Source: Beta vulgaris subsp. vulgaris (taxonomy: Eukaryota; Streptophyta; Magnoliopsida; Caryophyllales; Amaranthaceae). Taken from it: 64,000 nucleotides of DNA. This document shows positions 21,062 to 32,753 of this stretch, piece by piece. The notes beneath the pieces were generated by a model. It searched no databases and had not been told where the DNA came from. It worked only from the letters and a program-made list of their open reading frames with translations. The DNA lies in NCBI RefSeq assembly GCF_026745355.1, contig NC_079202.1, positions 4,823,607-4,887,606 of the forward strand. Direction: 5' to 3'. Numbering within the stretch: the stretch's first letter is position 1; each line of letters begins with the position of its first letter. The translations under genes were made by a program, and so were the position numbers.

Positions 21062-23405
21062 TGTAATAGCCCTAAGAAGCCCTAACTCAAAACCCTGATT
21101 ATGTGCTAAAGCATGAGATCGTATTAAAGTAACTACAGAGCAGTCTAACTGTGTATTTCCTATGATATTATGTTTAATTAGTTAACTTATATGTTTTACG
21201 TAAGTTAATTGACTACTTCATATAGAGTTATAGGATTTTAAGGTTCTAGGTGGAAGATAGTTACTTGAAACTATCAGTTATGCTAAGTTTCATTTGGTTG
21301 TAGTGCTTAAAGTAGATTAGAATACTCTCCAACACCATACGAGGGCAAAAGTAGGTAAGATCTACCATTCTTATTGGATAAGAAGACTTTGGAAACCAAT
21401 AGATAAGTTGAAAAGTCCTTGAGAGCCTTAAACATTAAGATTGTGAAAATCGTATAGAGATTGTTTTATTGGTAACGATAACCTTCCAGTTAAAGAGCCT
21501 TTCGGGATTGAATCCGAGCTCAGAACCTAACCAAACTTGATATATGACATGCTTAAGATGTCTTAAGGTTAAAATGGTCATTTAAGCCCAAGAATTACGT
21601 GGCTAAAAGGTAAATTGCTTACATAGTAAAACCTGGCCAGCTGGAATTACAGCTCATACCTATCCTCAAAGAAAGCTGCTTATCAGCTACTCAAGTGTCG
21701 ATCTCTCAAAGCCCTTTGATGCATGATAGCCAACACCAAAGGCTAACACCTCAAGCAAGAACACCCAGAAACTCCAAGAAACCGACGTTGCCCAGATCAC
21801 CTTTCCCTCCTCCTTGGTTACCGCCAGAACAGGCTATAAAAGGCTGTTCTGGGTTTTCGTCTCCTTTCTCATATTTTCTCCTCTTTGACACCCACTTTTC
21901 TCTACATAGAACTCTTCTAAACATCCATACAGAGTTGTTCAACCTTTGGTTCCAACCTTTAGACCATAAAATCATATAGAAAACCTTGTTCAAAGATCAC
22001 ATAAGTTGCTGTAAGTTCAACAGTTTACATCTCTTGTATTTAAGCTTAGTTTTTCATATCTATAAGCTTGTTGAAACTAATCTTTAGCATTTTATACATT
22101 CAGGGGAAGCTGTAGGAGTAGTTAACCAAGTGGATTAAGGATTTCGTGAGCTTTAAGCATCCTTAGCTAAGGTACACACTTAGTTTGGTTTAACCTAGAG
22201 ATTTTCCACTCTTATAGTTAAGTGATTGTTTCTTTCTTGTGTAAAGCATGTTTATGAAATGAATTTATGTATGATATGTGTATTATATGTGTATATTGAG
22301 TATATTACATAAGTATAACATGCTAAGGTTCATTAGAGATGTTTCAATTGACCTAAACAACACTTATACACTAAGTCGTTACGATTATGCTTCTAAATGG
22401 GATGTGCTTAGTACATGAACTTATATAGTAATTGATAATTGGTAATCTCTTGATGAAATATATGTTTGAGTATTATTTAAGTCCCTAAGACATAATTGGT
22501 TAAGTTCTATCAAAGTTATTATGTTAAAAACTAGTTTTAAGTATGAAAACCCTAAATCTTCTCAACTATCAAAGTAAGGGTAATTGAAAGGAGTTGATAA
22601 GAGTTATGAGTATTAAGGATGAGTTGATAAGGATTTTGAGTATTGAGGTTTAAAGTATAAACCATTAAATATCTTATTTTATAATATGAAAGTGAGGCAT
22701 GAATAGGCACCCCGAGTTAGGGCGGGTAAAGTCCCTAGTTGTTGCCTTCCAGGAGGGGCTAATTCCTGGCGTTATAGGACATGTCCGGGTAAGTCTTGCA
22801 AGCATAACAATAAAAGGCTGGGTGACGACCCTCACTAGTTTGGAGACAGCTGGTACTGCGTGGTCCCCTCTCCACTCGCGTTCATGCCAAACGATTGATT
22901 TTGTGAAACCATAGTAACTAAGTTAGGGTGATTATCTGTTATTATATCAATGTATTAGTTTTCAAAATACACCTAAACTTGTATTTTCTATATACAGTGT
23001 GTACTCAGCTTTGCTGATTGTTTTGTCATTTCTGTGGCCTGTCACTCGGTGGGTGGCAGAGTTTGATTTTGATGCAGGTTGGTACGAGGATATGTGATGA
23101 AGGTGTTTACTTTTGTAATAGACTTTCAATAATGTAAATTAAGTAATGACATCTATATATATATGTTTACATAGCTAAGCAAGTGATAGACTACTGAACT
23201 TTAGTTAGTTTTTGGTATATGTAACCTAAGAGCTCTCGTGAGGACAGCTTTGTATGAATGTCTAAAGTATGTTTTTGAGGTAATACGATATTCTCTTCCT
23301 TATAATTTGAGAATGTCATGGTAATAGTCCAAATCTTAGTTTAATAACGCTTCCGTTGTGATTTAACGATGTTGATTAAGATTAGTGGAGATTTGGGCTG
23401 TTACA
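21062..23405 (+). repeat. 3' LTR of chromovirus (2344 bp)
   Basis: Begins TGTAATAGCCC, ends GGGCTGTTACA and is followed by CTGCT. Near-identical to 12744-15092. The TATA and inverted repeat lie at 21824-21852. Confidence 0.92.
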
Positions 23406-23410
23406 CTGCT

Positions 23411-23675
23411 GTTGCGTTGTGTTTATTGTATAAAATCGACTATGTTATGTAACTTATATTTTGAACTCGGATATCTAAATACTTAGATTATGATTTAATA
23501 ATTATATAGTTTAAGTTATTTTCATAAATATGCTTAGATACTTCCATATTTCTTAACCTTCCAAGGGCAGGGTGGTTTGGAAATCTGTACTAACAACATC
23601 TATAATTGGTAGCTTAACCTCTTTAATAATTATAGTTAATCTTAATTAAGCTGCTATTTAGCGATGACTGTTACA
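23411..23675 (+). repeat. Diverged chromovirus-type LTR relic, right part
   Basis: Continues the sequence cut at 12743 once the CTGCT duplication is removed. It ends GCGATGACTGTTACA, like the family's CTGTTACA terminus. The start of the relic could not be located, so this is a tentative call. Confidence 0.35.
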
Positions 23676-24600
23676 CATGTACTCCAACTCATACTAGTCC
23701 AACACTTCAGACGTGCACAAGTCTAAAACTTATTGTTATTCACTTTCCACTTTAAGTGATTAATAAATTATTTACTTGTTATGACTAACAAAAGTAAGAG
23801 AAACAATCTAATCATCAAGGATACATAAAACTTATATTTTTATTTTACGATTAGATAAAGTGATCAACAACTCAAAAAGCCAAGAATAAATCCATTATTA
23901 CTATGATGTATTTGTTGATTTAAGTCAACAATCAACAACCTTTATTTATTTATTTGTTGATTTAAGTCAACAATCAACCAACATTTTCATAGGTAAATAA
24001 TCAACTTACCAAATAAGCCCACGGTCCTTATAAAGTAAATAAAATAGTCCAAAGGGAACAACATGATCTAAATCATGATCCAATAACAACATAATTATTA
24101 ATCCCTCATGCGAATTAATAAAATAAAGTTTCCAATCCCATATGCTTGCATCAATCATCCATACAAACATAATATAACCAACATAGTCAACACGCTTCAC
24201 CCAACGGCATAAAACATTCCACTTGAATATAAATCATATATGAACTATAAATAGTTTCCTATACATGATACTACATCAATCCTAATCTTAGGACATGATA
24301 CTAGTCTACCAATATGCGAGGCCACCTTAACAACCTTAGAAGTCGTCTAAAGAGAATTATCCACCTAACAAATACCAATACACCACTAATCAATACTCAA
24401 ATAAAATTCCAACAACCTTAAAATATTTTAAACCCTCTTGAAAAGTATTTAAAATTCTTTCTAATCATTAAAACTTCAACTATTAACGTCTCCTAGTATA
24501 GTACTACCTTACTAGTCATTAAAAATCCTCAATAATCCATACTTTGACAATTAAAACTCCATCATAAGCAACTTTCTTTTCTCTCTAAAACCCTAGCCTC
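23676..24600. other. No gene recognised
   Basis: AT-rich intergenic DNA. A direct repeat of TTTGTTGATTTAAGTCAACA occurs at about 23910 and 23953, each itself an inverted repeat around TTGATTTAAGTCAA. Nothing else was recognised. Confidence 0.5.
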
Positions 24601-25180
24601 CCTTACCCCTTCTTCATCAGTTAAGGCATGCCATGGATGATTTCATCCATGTTAAGCCCTCTTTCTCCTTTTATTTTCAGTTTTTTGTTCCTTTTCTTGT
24701 TTTGTTGAATAATATAATTTAGTCTCTCTTTATAAGTTTTCTTCAAACCCTGCTATGGGGTTTTTAGTATCAGTTGTGGAGATCTCCTTCTCCCCTATGG
24801 GAATTGTGAGTATGTTTTTTTTGTTTTTAGGTATGATAAATTATTCTCATTGGTTGAAGTTCGAGACTCAACACGAAGGTATTCGAATCTCGGATGCAGT
24901 TAACATTATGGCTCGATTAAGAACACTCTTCCTAAACTATGTCAGAATGATAGATTTTCTCATCAATAGCTGCTTGATTCAGCAAAATACAAGGGGGCTA
25001 CGCTGTACTGCTCGGTCTAGTTCATTGTAGTTTCTTTGAAGACGAATTTGATTTAACCTTGTTTAACTGTATCTTTTTTTTTTTTTTTGAGGGGTTGTTT
25101 AACTGTATCTTGTTTTTCTTTAATATTTATTGTACATGTCCTTTGGCCTTCAATTAATGAAATTTCTCTTTCAAAAAAAA
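24600..25180 (+). other. Possible retroposed fragment with A-rich 3' end
   Basis: A weak frame at 24755-25030 has no recognisable domain. It is followed by a T-rich trailer with a duplicated TTGTTTAACTGTATCTT (about 25055 and 25092), then CAATTAATGAAATTTC and an A8 run (25173-25180), as at the 3' end of many retroposons. No duplication flanking it was found. It may be a LINE/SINE remnant or a host 3'UTR. Confidence 0.25.
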
Positions 25181-27380
25181 CCTTTAAAACATACTTAAAC
25201 ATAAACATAAGAGTACTCAATTTTCATAAACTATAGTAAAGTAATATAATATTCCAACTCATAAAACCCTAAAAATCTATGCTTTGATGCTCAAACTCTT
25301 ACTTAAAAAAAATTAAAAATATGAAATTTAATTACTTTACTGTAAAAATCATATAATCTGAAATTTCTATTTAAATTATCAAAACTACAAACTTTTGATT
25401 ATGAAAACATTAATCAATTCTTAAAACATAAACTTAATATTATACAAAATAGAGGAGGAAGAAATAACACAAGAAGAATAGGAGAAAAGACACGCGCCGA
25501 GGGGAGGAAACGCCGGCTGCAGCAGCTGACGGCGGCAACCCTGTGGGAGTTGTGGTGGCAGCCGAGAAACGAAGGAGAGAGGAAGGAAAACCGGTGGAGG
25601 GAGGAGAGGAAAGAATGGCGTGTGAGAAAGAAAGAGATAATAGAAAATTAGGGTATGTTTTCAAAGTGGTAAAATTGTTTAATGAAGGAGTATTTATAGG
25701 CTCCACGTTAGGGGTCCAATAGTAATCTGGGCTTTGATGGGTTAGTTTAATGAAGATATTTGTAGGAAAAACTATAAGGTTTGGGGTCCTCTAACCCAAT
25801 ATTAAAATCCTTTTACTTCAACTCCACTAGTATAATTATAAAATTTTTAAAGTATGAATAAGTAAAATATTAGATTATTCAAATCATTAAATAATTCCTT
25901 TGATTTTAAAATAGTCAGCACATTAAGAAATAATTATTTAAATACCAATATAATATACTCTAATTTATAAATTTACAAAATTGTGAAGGATTACAAAAAT
26001 AGACCCAATATTACACAAAAATTTATAAAATCCAAATGCAAAAATTTCCCCCAAAAAATTTATTTTATTTAAATCACATTCTCACATTTTTTTACAATAA
26101 ACTATTACAATGTATCATCAATATCTTTAGTTATATATTAGTTCAAATTATAAAAAAATTTTCATGAATGTTGTCAAGATTATAAGTAGAAAATCTTTTG
26201 GGGGACGGAGGAAATACATGAACCTCGTTGATAAAAATCTACTGATGTTACTAATTTCGAAATCCTATGATAATATAAATTTATGATCAGATAAATAATC
26301 TTCTTTAAAACATCAATGAAACACTAAAAATGTTTATAATGCAATTAAATAGAAATAATTCAAACAACAAAATTGGCACCAACACTAAAATCCAAAAAAA
26401 AAAGCAGAAATTGATTGTGGTGAAAAAAAAGAAGGTGAAACATATATGTTTAACATAAAACACGCTAACCTCAGTGAGTCAGCGGATATAGAGGCCAACA
26501 TGTGGCGACTAGCGAGTGGGTGAAAAGGGGTCATGTGCCACATGGCTACTCATGAGTGGGTTGTATACTCTGTTGTGGGATTGGGTTTGCTACAGTGATG
26601 TTGCCTACCGCATGCTCCTACTTGCTCTAGAGTCTAATATGTCACTTTCAACTTGCTTTATTTTCTTTCTTTCTCTAAATGTTTTGTTAAACATTGTTAG
26701 ACCTTTTAGGTTTTTGAGATTTGTCTGGTTCCGCCTTTGCCTTTTCTTAGCGTTTTGGACCTTATTTTTTTTTCTTACAATTCATTTTTTTCAAGAATAA
26801 TTTTTTTTTTTTTGGGGGGGGCAAGATCATACTCCGTGTGGGACCGTCTCTGATTGGTGGTTATTACATTTTGCATTTGCCTTCTAGTTTATGTACTAGA
26901 AGCCATTAAGAGAAAATACAAATTGTAGTTGCCAGAAATCCTAAACTATTTGTCGGCGGCATTCACAATGTTAGGACTGAGGGAATATGGTGGATTTAGT
27001 CGAGAAATTAAACTGGCTTGAAATGAAATACAAATGTGATAAACCTTGTCAAGAATACAGGAATTGGAGCATATGTTTTCCCAAAGGTGTAGAGACATGT
27101 CATTTGTTTATAAGGTAAGGAGAAACCTCGAAAAGTTGGGGGAATAAAGGAGTTCTCAAATTGTTAAGGGTGAGAATCGATTTGAAGACCTCCTGGAACT
27201 GGGAGGGAAGGCCTAACCACAAGGCTATCTCTCACTCTCTTTAGAGACATGACATGTTATCTAGTTATGTTGTTCTTTGTTGGTGAACTTATACAGGGAG
27301 AGTGTGGTTTGTGGTTCTTAAGCCAGTATTAATACAAAACTCGAACATTATTCGCGTATATTGCTTGAACTAAGTCCAAG
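25181..27380. other. No gene recognised
   Basis: AT-rich. The GC-richer patch 25490-25640 gives an 88-codon minus-strand frame with an Ala/Pro/Ser-rich stretch, reminiscent of a transit-peptide-like first exon, but no following exon could be recognised. A lone GGGGGACGGAGGAAATA near 26203 resembles one end of a Stowaway MITE without a partner. 26516-26800 has only a low-complexity frame. Confidence 0.4.
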
Positions 27381-28618
27381 CATTATCTCAATAAAGATGC
27401 GAGAGGGAAGAGAAGAGCATTCTTGTACTCAATCCGATTTTAAAGTACATTTGGAAGCCTTTAAATAGGTTAAAGCATCCAACAACACTAACATAATACC
27501 ATGGAACATAGTTAGGTAGTGGAGGTAAGGATGGCAGTGGGTAATGGACCCTAACCGGATCCGTGGATCCAGATCCGTTTTTAGCGGATCTAGATCCTTA
27601 AAATTTGGACCCGGCGTATGCGGGTAGGATCTGGATCCCCGCGTTTGAAAACGGATCTAGATCGGGTAATTTTTAATTACCCGGATTCGGATTTGTTTAC
27701 AGGTTTTTATTAGTTAAAATTAAAATTTTAAATTAAAATATAAAATTAAACCCTAAATTCACTCAAATCACTTAAGCGCCGTTTTCACTCCTCTTCGCTG
27801 AGTCACGCTTACGCAGCCCTCAGTCCTCACGCCAGTCAATCACTCCTCTACCTTCACTAATTCCGGCACCGAGCAGTCGGGACACCAAGCAGTCGGACGA
27901 CCGCGGCAGAACAGTCGAACCACTGCGCCAGAGCAGCCAGAACAGTCGGACCCTAAAATTCTTTTTGATTTTCGTTTTTGAAATGAACCTGGATTATTTT
28001 CGTTGGTTTTGTTGTTAATTTATGTCCGCTTGTATCATTGTATATCATTTTGCTTGCGTTAATTTTGTAAATTCAGCGTCATTGAATTTTTATATTTGAA
28101 CATCATAGGGTTTTTATATTTCAGCATCATTAAGATTTTACATTTTAGCATCACTGTAATTTCAAATCGCGTTAATATGTAACCTGAATTATTTTCTTGT
28201 TGATTTTTTGGTGTATTGATTGAATTTGTTGAAATTACTTTTTTATTTGTTTACTTTTGTTAAATTATTTTAATGTTAGGATGGAAATTAAGTACCTTTG
28301 AAGAAAAATAAGTTAGGATCCGTTTTGGACCCGGATCCGTAGGATCCATCGGAACTGGATCTGGATCCTCAAAATTATTATCCATCGGATCCGGGTAGGA
28401 TCTGGATCCTTAGTTAAAAAACGGATTTGGATTTGGATCCTTGAGGATCCAGTCCAGATCCAACCCGTTGCCATCCCTAAGTGGAGGATATGACCCACTA
28501 CTATTCTTCATGATAAGAAATTAAATACCACATTTTTTGAAATCTAAAACCACTTAGTAACTTATTGCTAGAAATTAGGACTAATTAACTACAATAATTT
28601 TTGAAGCAAATTCCAATA
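27380..28618 (-). repeat. LTR A of a minus-strand copia-like concatemer (interrupted by hAT)
   Basis: Read on the minus strand it begins TATTGGAATTTGCTTC at 28618, after a polypurine stretch, as copia LTRs do (TGTTGGAAT). It matches LTR B (29357 on) and LTR C (ending 30539): shared blocks are GGTAGTGG...TGACCCACTACTATTC, AAACCACTTAGTAACTTATT and AAAGCATCCAACAACACTAAC. The lower boundary near 27380 is uncertain because LTR B diverges there. It contains the hAT insertion 27526-28479. Confidence 0.65.
27526..28479. mobile_element. hAT-type non-autonomous element 1 (954 bp)
   Basis: A perfect 8-bp duplication AGTGGAGG flanks it (27518-27525 and 28480-28487). The ends are TAAGGATGGCAG and TTGCCATCCCTA, an imperfect inverted repeat of the plant hAT form TAGGGATGGCA. 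LTR C at 30401 (ATAGTGGAGGTCATGATCC) shows the empty site. Both ends are filled with GGATCC/GGATCTGGATCC-type repeats (27555-27680 and 28320-28465). The centre (27770-27950) is GC-richer with CAGTCGGACC-like repeats, perhaps remains of a transposase leader. No transposase frame. Confidence 0.9.
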
Positions 28619-28632
28619 CACTCCCTTAGTTT
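28619..28632 (-). other. Polypurine tract of the copia-like concatemer
   Basis: Minus strand: AAACTAAGGGAGTG directly before LTR A. This is the classical copia PPT position and confirms minus orientation. Confidence 0.65.
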
Positions 28633-29344
28633 AAAATTGGTTTTAATTTTCATGGAGCACATCTCTCCATTAACATATGAAGCACTTCTCTGCAAATTCT
28701 ATGACGCACTTCTCACCAAATACAAATCTGATTTGTTGATGCATATTATCACCAACCTTCATACGGAGCACTTCTCAGTTCTCTTCATACGACCTCGTGA
28801 AGCACTTTCCTTCACCATGATGCACATAACCATCATCAGCTAGGGTGTTCATAAATATTCGGTCGATCCAATACATGATCCGGTCAACCTGATCCGATTT
28901 TTTATTTTTTTCGGATATTTTGGATCAAATAAATTTTTCAGACCATATGCCGATCGTAAATTTTCAATTTCAGATATCCAAAACATGGGGATTTTTTCCT
29001 GGAAATTTTTGGATATCCGATCCAAAATATCCCTTTTCAAGACTGGATATCCGATGTTCCGTCTCTAAACTTATTTTACGAACATTTTCTTTGAATTTTA
29101 TTTTTTTGTTTTCGGGTATCCGATTAGAAATTTCGAGTATCTGATTATTTCAGGTTGAATTTGGATCACATTTTTCCGATCCAAAATTTCGGATTGGATC
29201 AGATATCCGAAATGAACACCCCTGTCATCAACCACTCTTGCCATGGTGGTTTGCCCTTCTTTTTTTTTTTAACTCGTAAATTAAAATGGAAGATGGCTTG
29301 GAATGACTTACTTCCAATTCACTATCTCTTTGGGATTTAACCTG
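28633..29344 (-). mobile_element. Non-coding internal domain A of the copia-like concatemer
   Basis: Between PPT and PBS only about 320 bp remain once the hAT insertion at 28841-29224 is removed. The sequence has ACATCTCTCCATTAACATATG and GAAGCACTTCTC repeats but no gag or pol wording. This size is that of a TRIM-like or deletion-derived element that relies on partner proteins. The same sequence recurs as internal domain B (30076-30385). Confidence 0.65.
28841..29224. mobile_element. hAT-type MITE 2 (384 bp)
   Basis: Ends are TAGGGTGTTCAT and ATGAACACCCCTG, an inverted pair of the hAT form CAGGGGTGTTCAT. The flanks are 8-bp duplications with one difference, TCATCAGC (28833-28840) and TCATCAAC (29225-29232). 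Internal domain B (near 30271, AACCGTCATCAACCACTC) preserves the empty site. The interior is packed with GGATATCCGATC-like words on both strands (about 28860-29215). Confidence 0.88.
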
Positions 29345-29356
29345 GCTCTGATACCA
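29345..29356 (-). other. Primer binding site, minus strand (initiator Met tRNA type)
   Basis: The plus strand reads GCTCTGATACCA, so the minus strand is TGGTATCAGAGC, a perfect match to the standard site. It directly abuts LTR B (TGTTGAA from 29357). Confidence 0.85.
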
Positions 29357-29364
29357 TGTTGAAA

Positions 29365-29488
<124 letters not shown>

Positions 29489-29726
29489 CATGACATCTTT
29501 AATAACAGGAGTAAAAGATTAGTGATTAAGTTCATATTAATAACAGCGTTAATAACGTTATAATAAACATCTTTGTCATATCGTACATCGTTCGAAGTCG
29601 TGATTCATAATGTAAATTCATGGTTGTTGTCAATTTTGTTCTTCGTATTCATAATCCACATAAAGTGGATAATCCATACTTATAGTCCATACTCATAAAT
29701 TCTATAAACACATAATCACGTAATCA

Positions 29727-29832
29727 ATAATAATAATAATAATAATTATAATATAATAACAATTATAATATAATAACAATGATAATAATAACAATAACAA
29801 TAATAACAATGATAATAATAATCCTAGTAGAT
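29727..29832. repeat. Second AAT/AAC-rich simple repeat in LTR B
   Basis: Mixed TAATAATAAT, TATAATATAATAACAAT and AACAATAATAACAATGATAAT units, more degenerate than the tract at 29365. Confidence 0.85.
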
Positions 29833-30075
29833 ATGATAGAGGGGAAATAACAACATTATTGTATTCAATCCAGTTGTAAATTACATTAGAAAGCCTTTCA
29901 ATAGACTAAAGCATCAAACAACACTAACCTAGTAGTAAAAAGGAACATGACTAGGTAGTGGGGGACATGACCCACTACTATTCTCCATGGTAAGAAACTA
30001 ATTAACACATTTTTTAATCTAAAATCACCTAGTAACTTATTACTAGAAATTAGGAATAAGTAACTAGAATTATTC

Positions 30076-30385
30076 TTTTTACTTCAAAATTGGTCTTAAT
30101 TTTCACGAAACACATCTCTCCATTAACATATGAAGCACTTATCTTCAGATTATATGATGCACTTCTCACTACATACAAATTGATTGCTGCACATTATCAC
30201 CCACCTTCATTTGGATCACTTCTCTCCATACGACCTTGTAAAGTACTTCTTTTCACCATGATGCACATAACCGTCATCAACCACTCTTGCCATGGTGGTT
30301 TGCCCTTCTTTTTTTTAAAAAAAAAACTCATAAAATGGATGATCGCTTGCAATGGCTTACTTCCAATTCTCTATCTCTTTGGGAT
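30076..30385 (-). mobile_element. Internal domain B of the copia-like concatemer (partial, empty of hAT 2)
   Basis: Matches internal domain A in order: AAAATTGGTCTTAATTTTCACG, ACATCTCTCCATTAACATATG, CACTTCTCAC, CATGATGCACATAACC, CACTCTTGCCATGGTGG, then CTATCTCTTTGGGAT. It stops before the PBS and passes directly into LTR C. It carries a single TCATCAAC where domain A has hAT 2. Confidence 0.65.
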
Positions 30386-30539
30386 AGGAACATGACTAGA
30401 TAGTGGAGGTCATGATCCACTACTGTTCTCCATGATAAGAAACTAATTAACACGATTTTTAATCTAAAATCGCCAAGTAAGTTTATTGCTAAAATTTAGG
30501 AACTAATTAACTAAAATAATTTTGAAGCATATTCCAACA
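30386..30539 (-). repeat. LTR C fragment of the copia-like concatemer
   Basis: Only the first 150 bp (minus-strand sense) of the LTR are present: TGTTGGAATATGCTTC from 30539, then TTAATTAGTTCC and the block AGTAGTGGATCATGACCTCC near 30420. It supplies the intact start that LTRs A and B lack and the empty site for hAT 1. Confidence 0.65.
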
Positions 30540-31350
30540 CTTTTGTGAGTTATCTGATGGTCAAGGAGCTTCTACTTTTTGGAATAACAAATGCAGTAGT
30601 TTGCTTCCAATGTTTTTCTCCTCTTTGCTTTCTTAGTTCCAACAAATTGGTATCAAAAGTTTCAGGTTAGATCATGGAAAGATATGAATGAAAAAGAGAG
30701 AGAAAAGGTTATGGAGTTTTGAGCTCTGATAAAAAAAACAATTTACATATTGTTTTTTTTTTTTTGTGCTTAATCATTGTAAGAAGGGGGTGTAAGTAGA
30801 TTGCGAAAAGTCCAGAGTCCAATCCAATCCAGTCCAAACTTGTTGAACTGGACTGGAGTAAAATTTTTTTTGGACTGGACTCGCACTCAAATTTTCAAGT
30901 CCAAATATTTTTGGATTGAATTCGAACTCACCCCTTTGGAGTCCAGTAAGTCCAATCAAATCCAGAAATATTTTAATATATAATATATATTTAAAATTTA
31001 TATATATGATGTATATATATTTAATATTTATATATTTGTTTAATATTTTTATATATAATATAATATATATTATTTTTATATATATATAATATAAAATATG
31101 TATGTGACTTATTTTATGAAAGAGGTATAATGAGCTTAATTTTTCAAATTCAATTATGAGAATATGTTGTGAGCCATTGAATCTAAATCGGGGGAAGAAA
31201 ATAGTATGATAATCGGAATGGATTGAATTTAGATTTAAGAAAAACATTATCAAACTAGACTGCACTCAAAAAATATTGATTTCCTACTATATGTTTAGTG
31301 GAGTCATGTAGTTAGTGGTTTAGTTAGCATCTGATCATGATAATCGTGGG
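30540..31350. other. Motif-rich block and AT-rich DNA, no gene
   Basis: 30785-30965 is filled with AGTCCAATCC/GGACTGGACT words on both strands and opens GGGGGTGTAAGT, so it looks like a further hAT-type element. A CTCACCCC word at about 30928 may be one end, but no 8-bp duplication was seen. 30975-31100 is a TATATA/ATTTATAT tract. Nothing else was recognised. Confidence 0.4.
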
Positions 31351-31519
31351 TTTATGACCCTTATTTCTAGGAGTTATTGTAGTATTTGCTTTTGCTATAA
31401 ATATTGATGCCTTGTGCTTTGAGTCATTGGAATACAATCAGCAATGTAGCGTATGTTATGTCAGTCCCCTCTATTCTTTGTAAGACTAATAGGTGAAAGT
31501 ATATCTTTTGATCTTAGAT
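31351..31519 (+). other. Promoter-like block, possibly part of a small LTR
   Basis: GCTATAAATATTGATGCC (about 31396) and GAATACAATCAGCAATGTAG resemble the TATA and R regions of copia-type LTRs. No termini or duplication could be defined. Confidence 0.25.
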
Positions 31520-31522
31520 TTA

Positions 31523-31666
31523 GGTTATGTTCTATTCAACTTAGTTTAACTTATTTCTGAAAAATATTATAAGATAAGATGTTAGATAATGCAACAAACT
31601 ATCTTATAAGATAAGATTAGATAGATAAAATAAGATAAACAAAATAAGTTAAATCAAACGAACCCT
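31523..31666. mobile_element. Tourist-like (PIF/Harbinger) MITE, copy 1
   Basis: The ends GGTTATGTTCTATTCAACTTA and the complement of TAAGTTAAATCAAACGAACCC form an imperfect inverted repeat, next to TTA (31520-31522) and TTA (31667-31669). It belongs to the same family as 45487-45655, sharing CAACTTA termini and ATAAGATAAGAT arrays inside. About 144 bp, non-coding. Confidence 0.7.
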
Positions 31667-31943
31667 TTAAAGGTTTTTTAGTATTCGGCTATTATAGTAC
31701 ATATTTCTAAACTCATCCTCCAAATTACAAAACCCTATGAAATTGTGCAAAGTAAACTATCCCTTCTGGAAAACCTTGATTTACCAAAAGAATGCTTAAC
31801 AAGTTTTTTTTTTTTGATAATCTTGGAGGTTTTATCATTAATTATGAAAGTCCAAACAAGGGAGAGTACACAAGGATTCAAACCACCCTACATTTAAATC
31901 CGATTACATATGCCAAGAGAACCAGATCAAGAAAACTGAGATT

Positions 31944-32744
31944 TCAGTGGAGCCAGGCAATGAACTCACCTCTCCTGCTTAATCCTTGTTTTGCAAGTGC
32001 GTCAGCGACCATGTTTGTGCCTCTTCTTCTATGAATAACAGAAACCATATGCTCTCTTGACATTGCGTTCTTGATGAAGTTGATTATAAATGTCAAGTTC
32101 CAAGGACCTTCAAGATTGCCATTACACCAGTTTACCGCATTTGCCGAATCCGATTCAATAATGATATTGCTATTAGAGAACATGTCATCCAGGGATGAGA
32201 TTTACAAGGCTCGATGAATTGCAAGCACTTCCACTTGATTTATTTCCATGAAAGGAAGGGGTCGAGAAAAGATACACAGAAACTTCCCGGAGTTATCTCG
32301 TAAAACCCCTCCTGTAGCTGAACATGATGAAGATGATTTAGTGGATGCATCAACGTTCCACTTCAAGGAACTAAAAGGGGCAGGGGACCATTGATTTGAT
32401 GCATATGATGGAGAGCATGCCTTCTTTAGATTATTGTTTACGCCCCATGTTAGGCAATATGGGTTTCTTAGGATCTCATTGGAGTTATAGGGGAAAGGTT
32501 CCCCCCATCCTTTTATCCACCACCAACTCAACCTTAAGATGATCAAGTCTTTAAGAGGATTAATTGATAAAGGAACTCCACCAAAGAGCCTTGAGTTTCT
32601 TTCCCTCCAGATGGTCCACATGATGATGAAAAAACTCGCACTCCATACCTTTTTGAAAAAGCCTCCTTTGAAAGGAGGGAGCCATTGATGGAAAGTGTCT
32701 TTAATCGACAGGGGGAATGACCAATGGAGATCCCAAATTGACAA
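31944..32744 (-). pseudogene. LINE-1 RNase H domain
   Basis: Two overlapping frames give the full plant-L1 RNase H: LKWNVDAST (first Asp, about 32340), EINQVEVLAIHRAL (Glu), IIIESDSANAVNWC (second Asp, about 32150) and MVADALAKQGL (last Asp). All four catalytic acids are therefore legible. A frame break near 32200 separates the halves. The upstream part (about 32490-32740) has MWTIWRERNSRLF and ILRLSWWWIKGW, the usual spacer of these LINEs. Confidence 0.8.
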
Positions 32745-32753
32745 TCACCAATT

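Larger units (their letters stand above)
12744..23405 (+). mobile_element. Complete Ty3/gypsy chromovirus (Tekay/Del-like), 10.66 kb
   Basis: The element has 5' LTR 12744-15092, PBS, an extra ORF, gag, protease, RT, RNase H, integrase with chromodomain, PPT and 3' LTR 21062-23405. A perfect 5-bp duplication CTGCT flanks it (12739-12743 and 23406-23410). The order RT-RNase H-integrase places it in Ty3/gypsy; the chromodomain-like C-terminus and long LTRs point to the Tekay/Del branch of chromoviruses (inference). The LTRs are nearly identical by eye, so insertion was recent, but coding frames are interrupted about ten times. Confidence 0.92.

Noticed and set aside
25440..25706. 88-codon minus-strand frame as a host protein
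   Set aside because: Composition resembles a transit peptide but no downstream exon, splice context or homology could be supported.
26195..26225. Stowaway-like end GGGGGACGGAGGAAATA
   Set aside because: No matching left end with TA flank was found, so no element was called.
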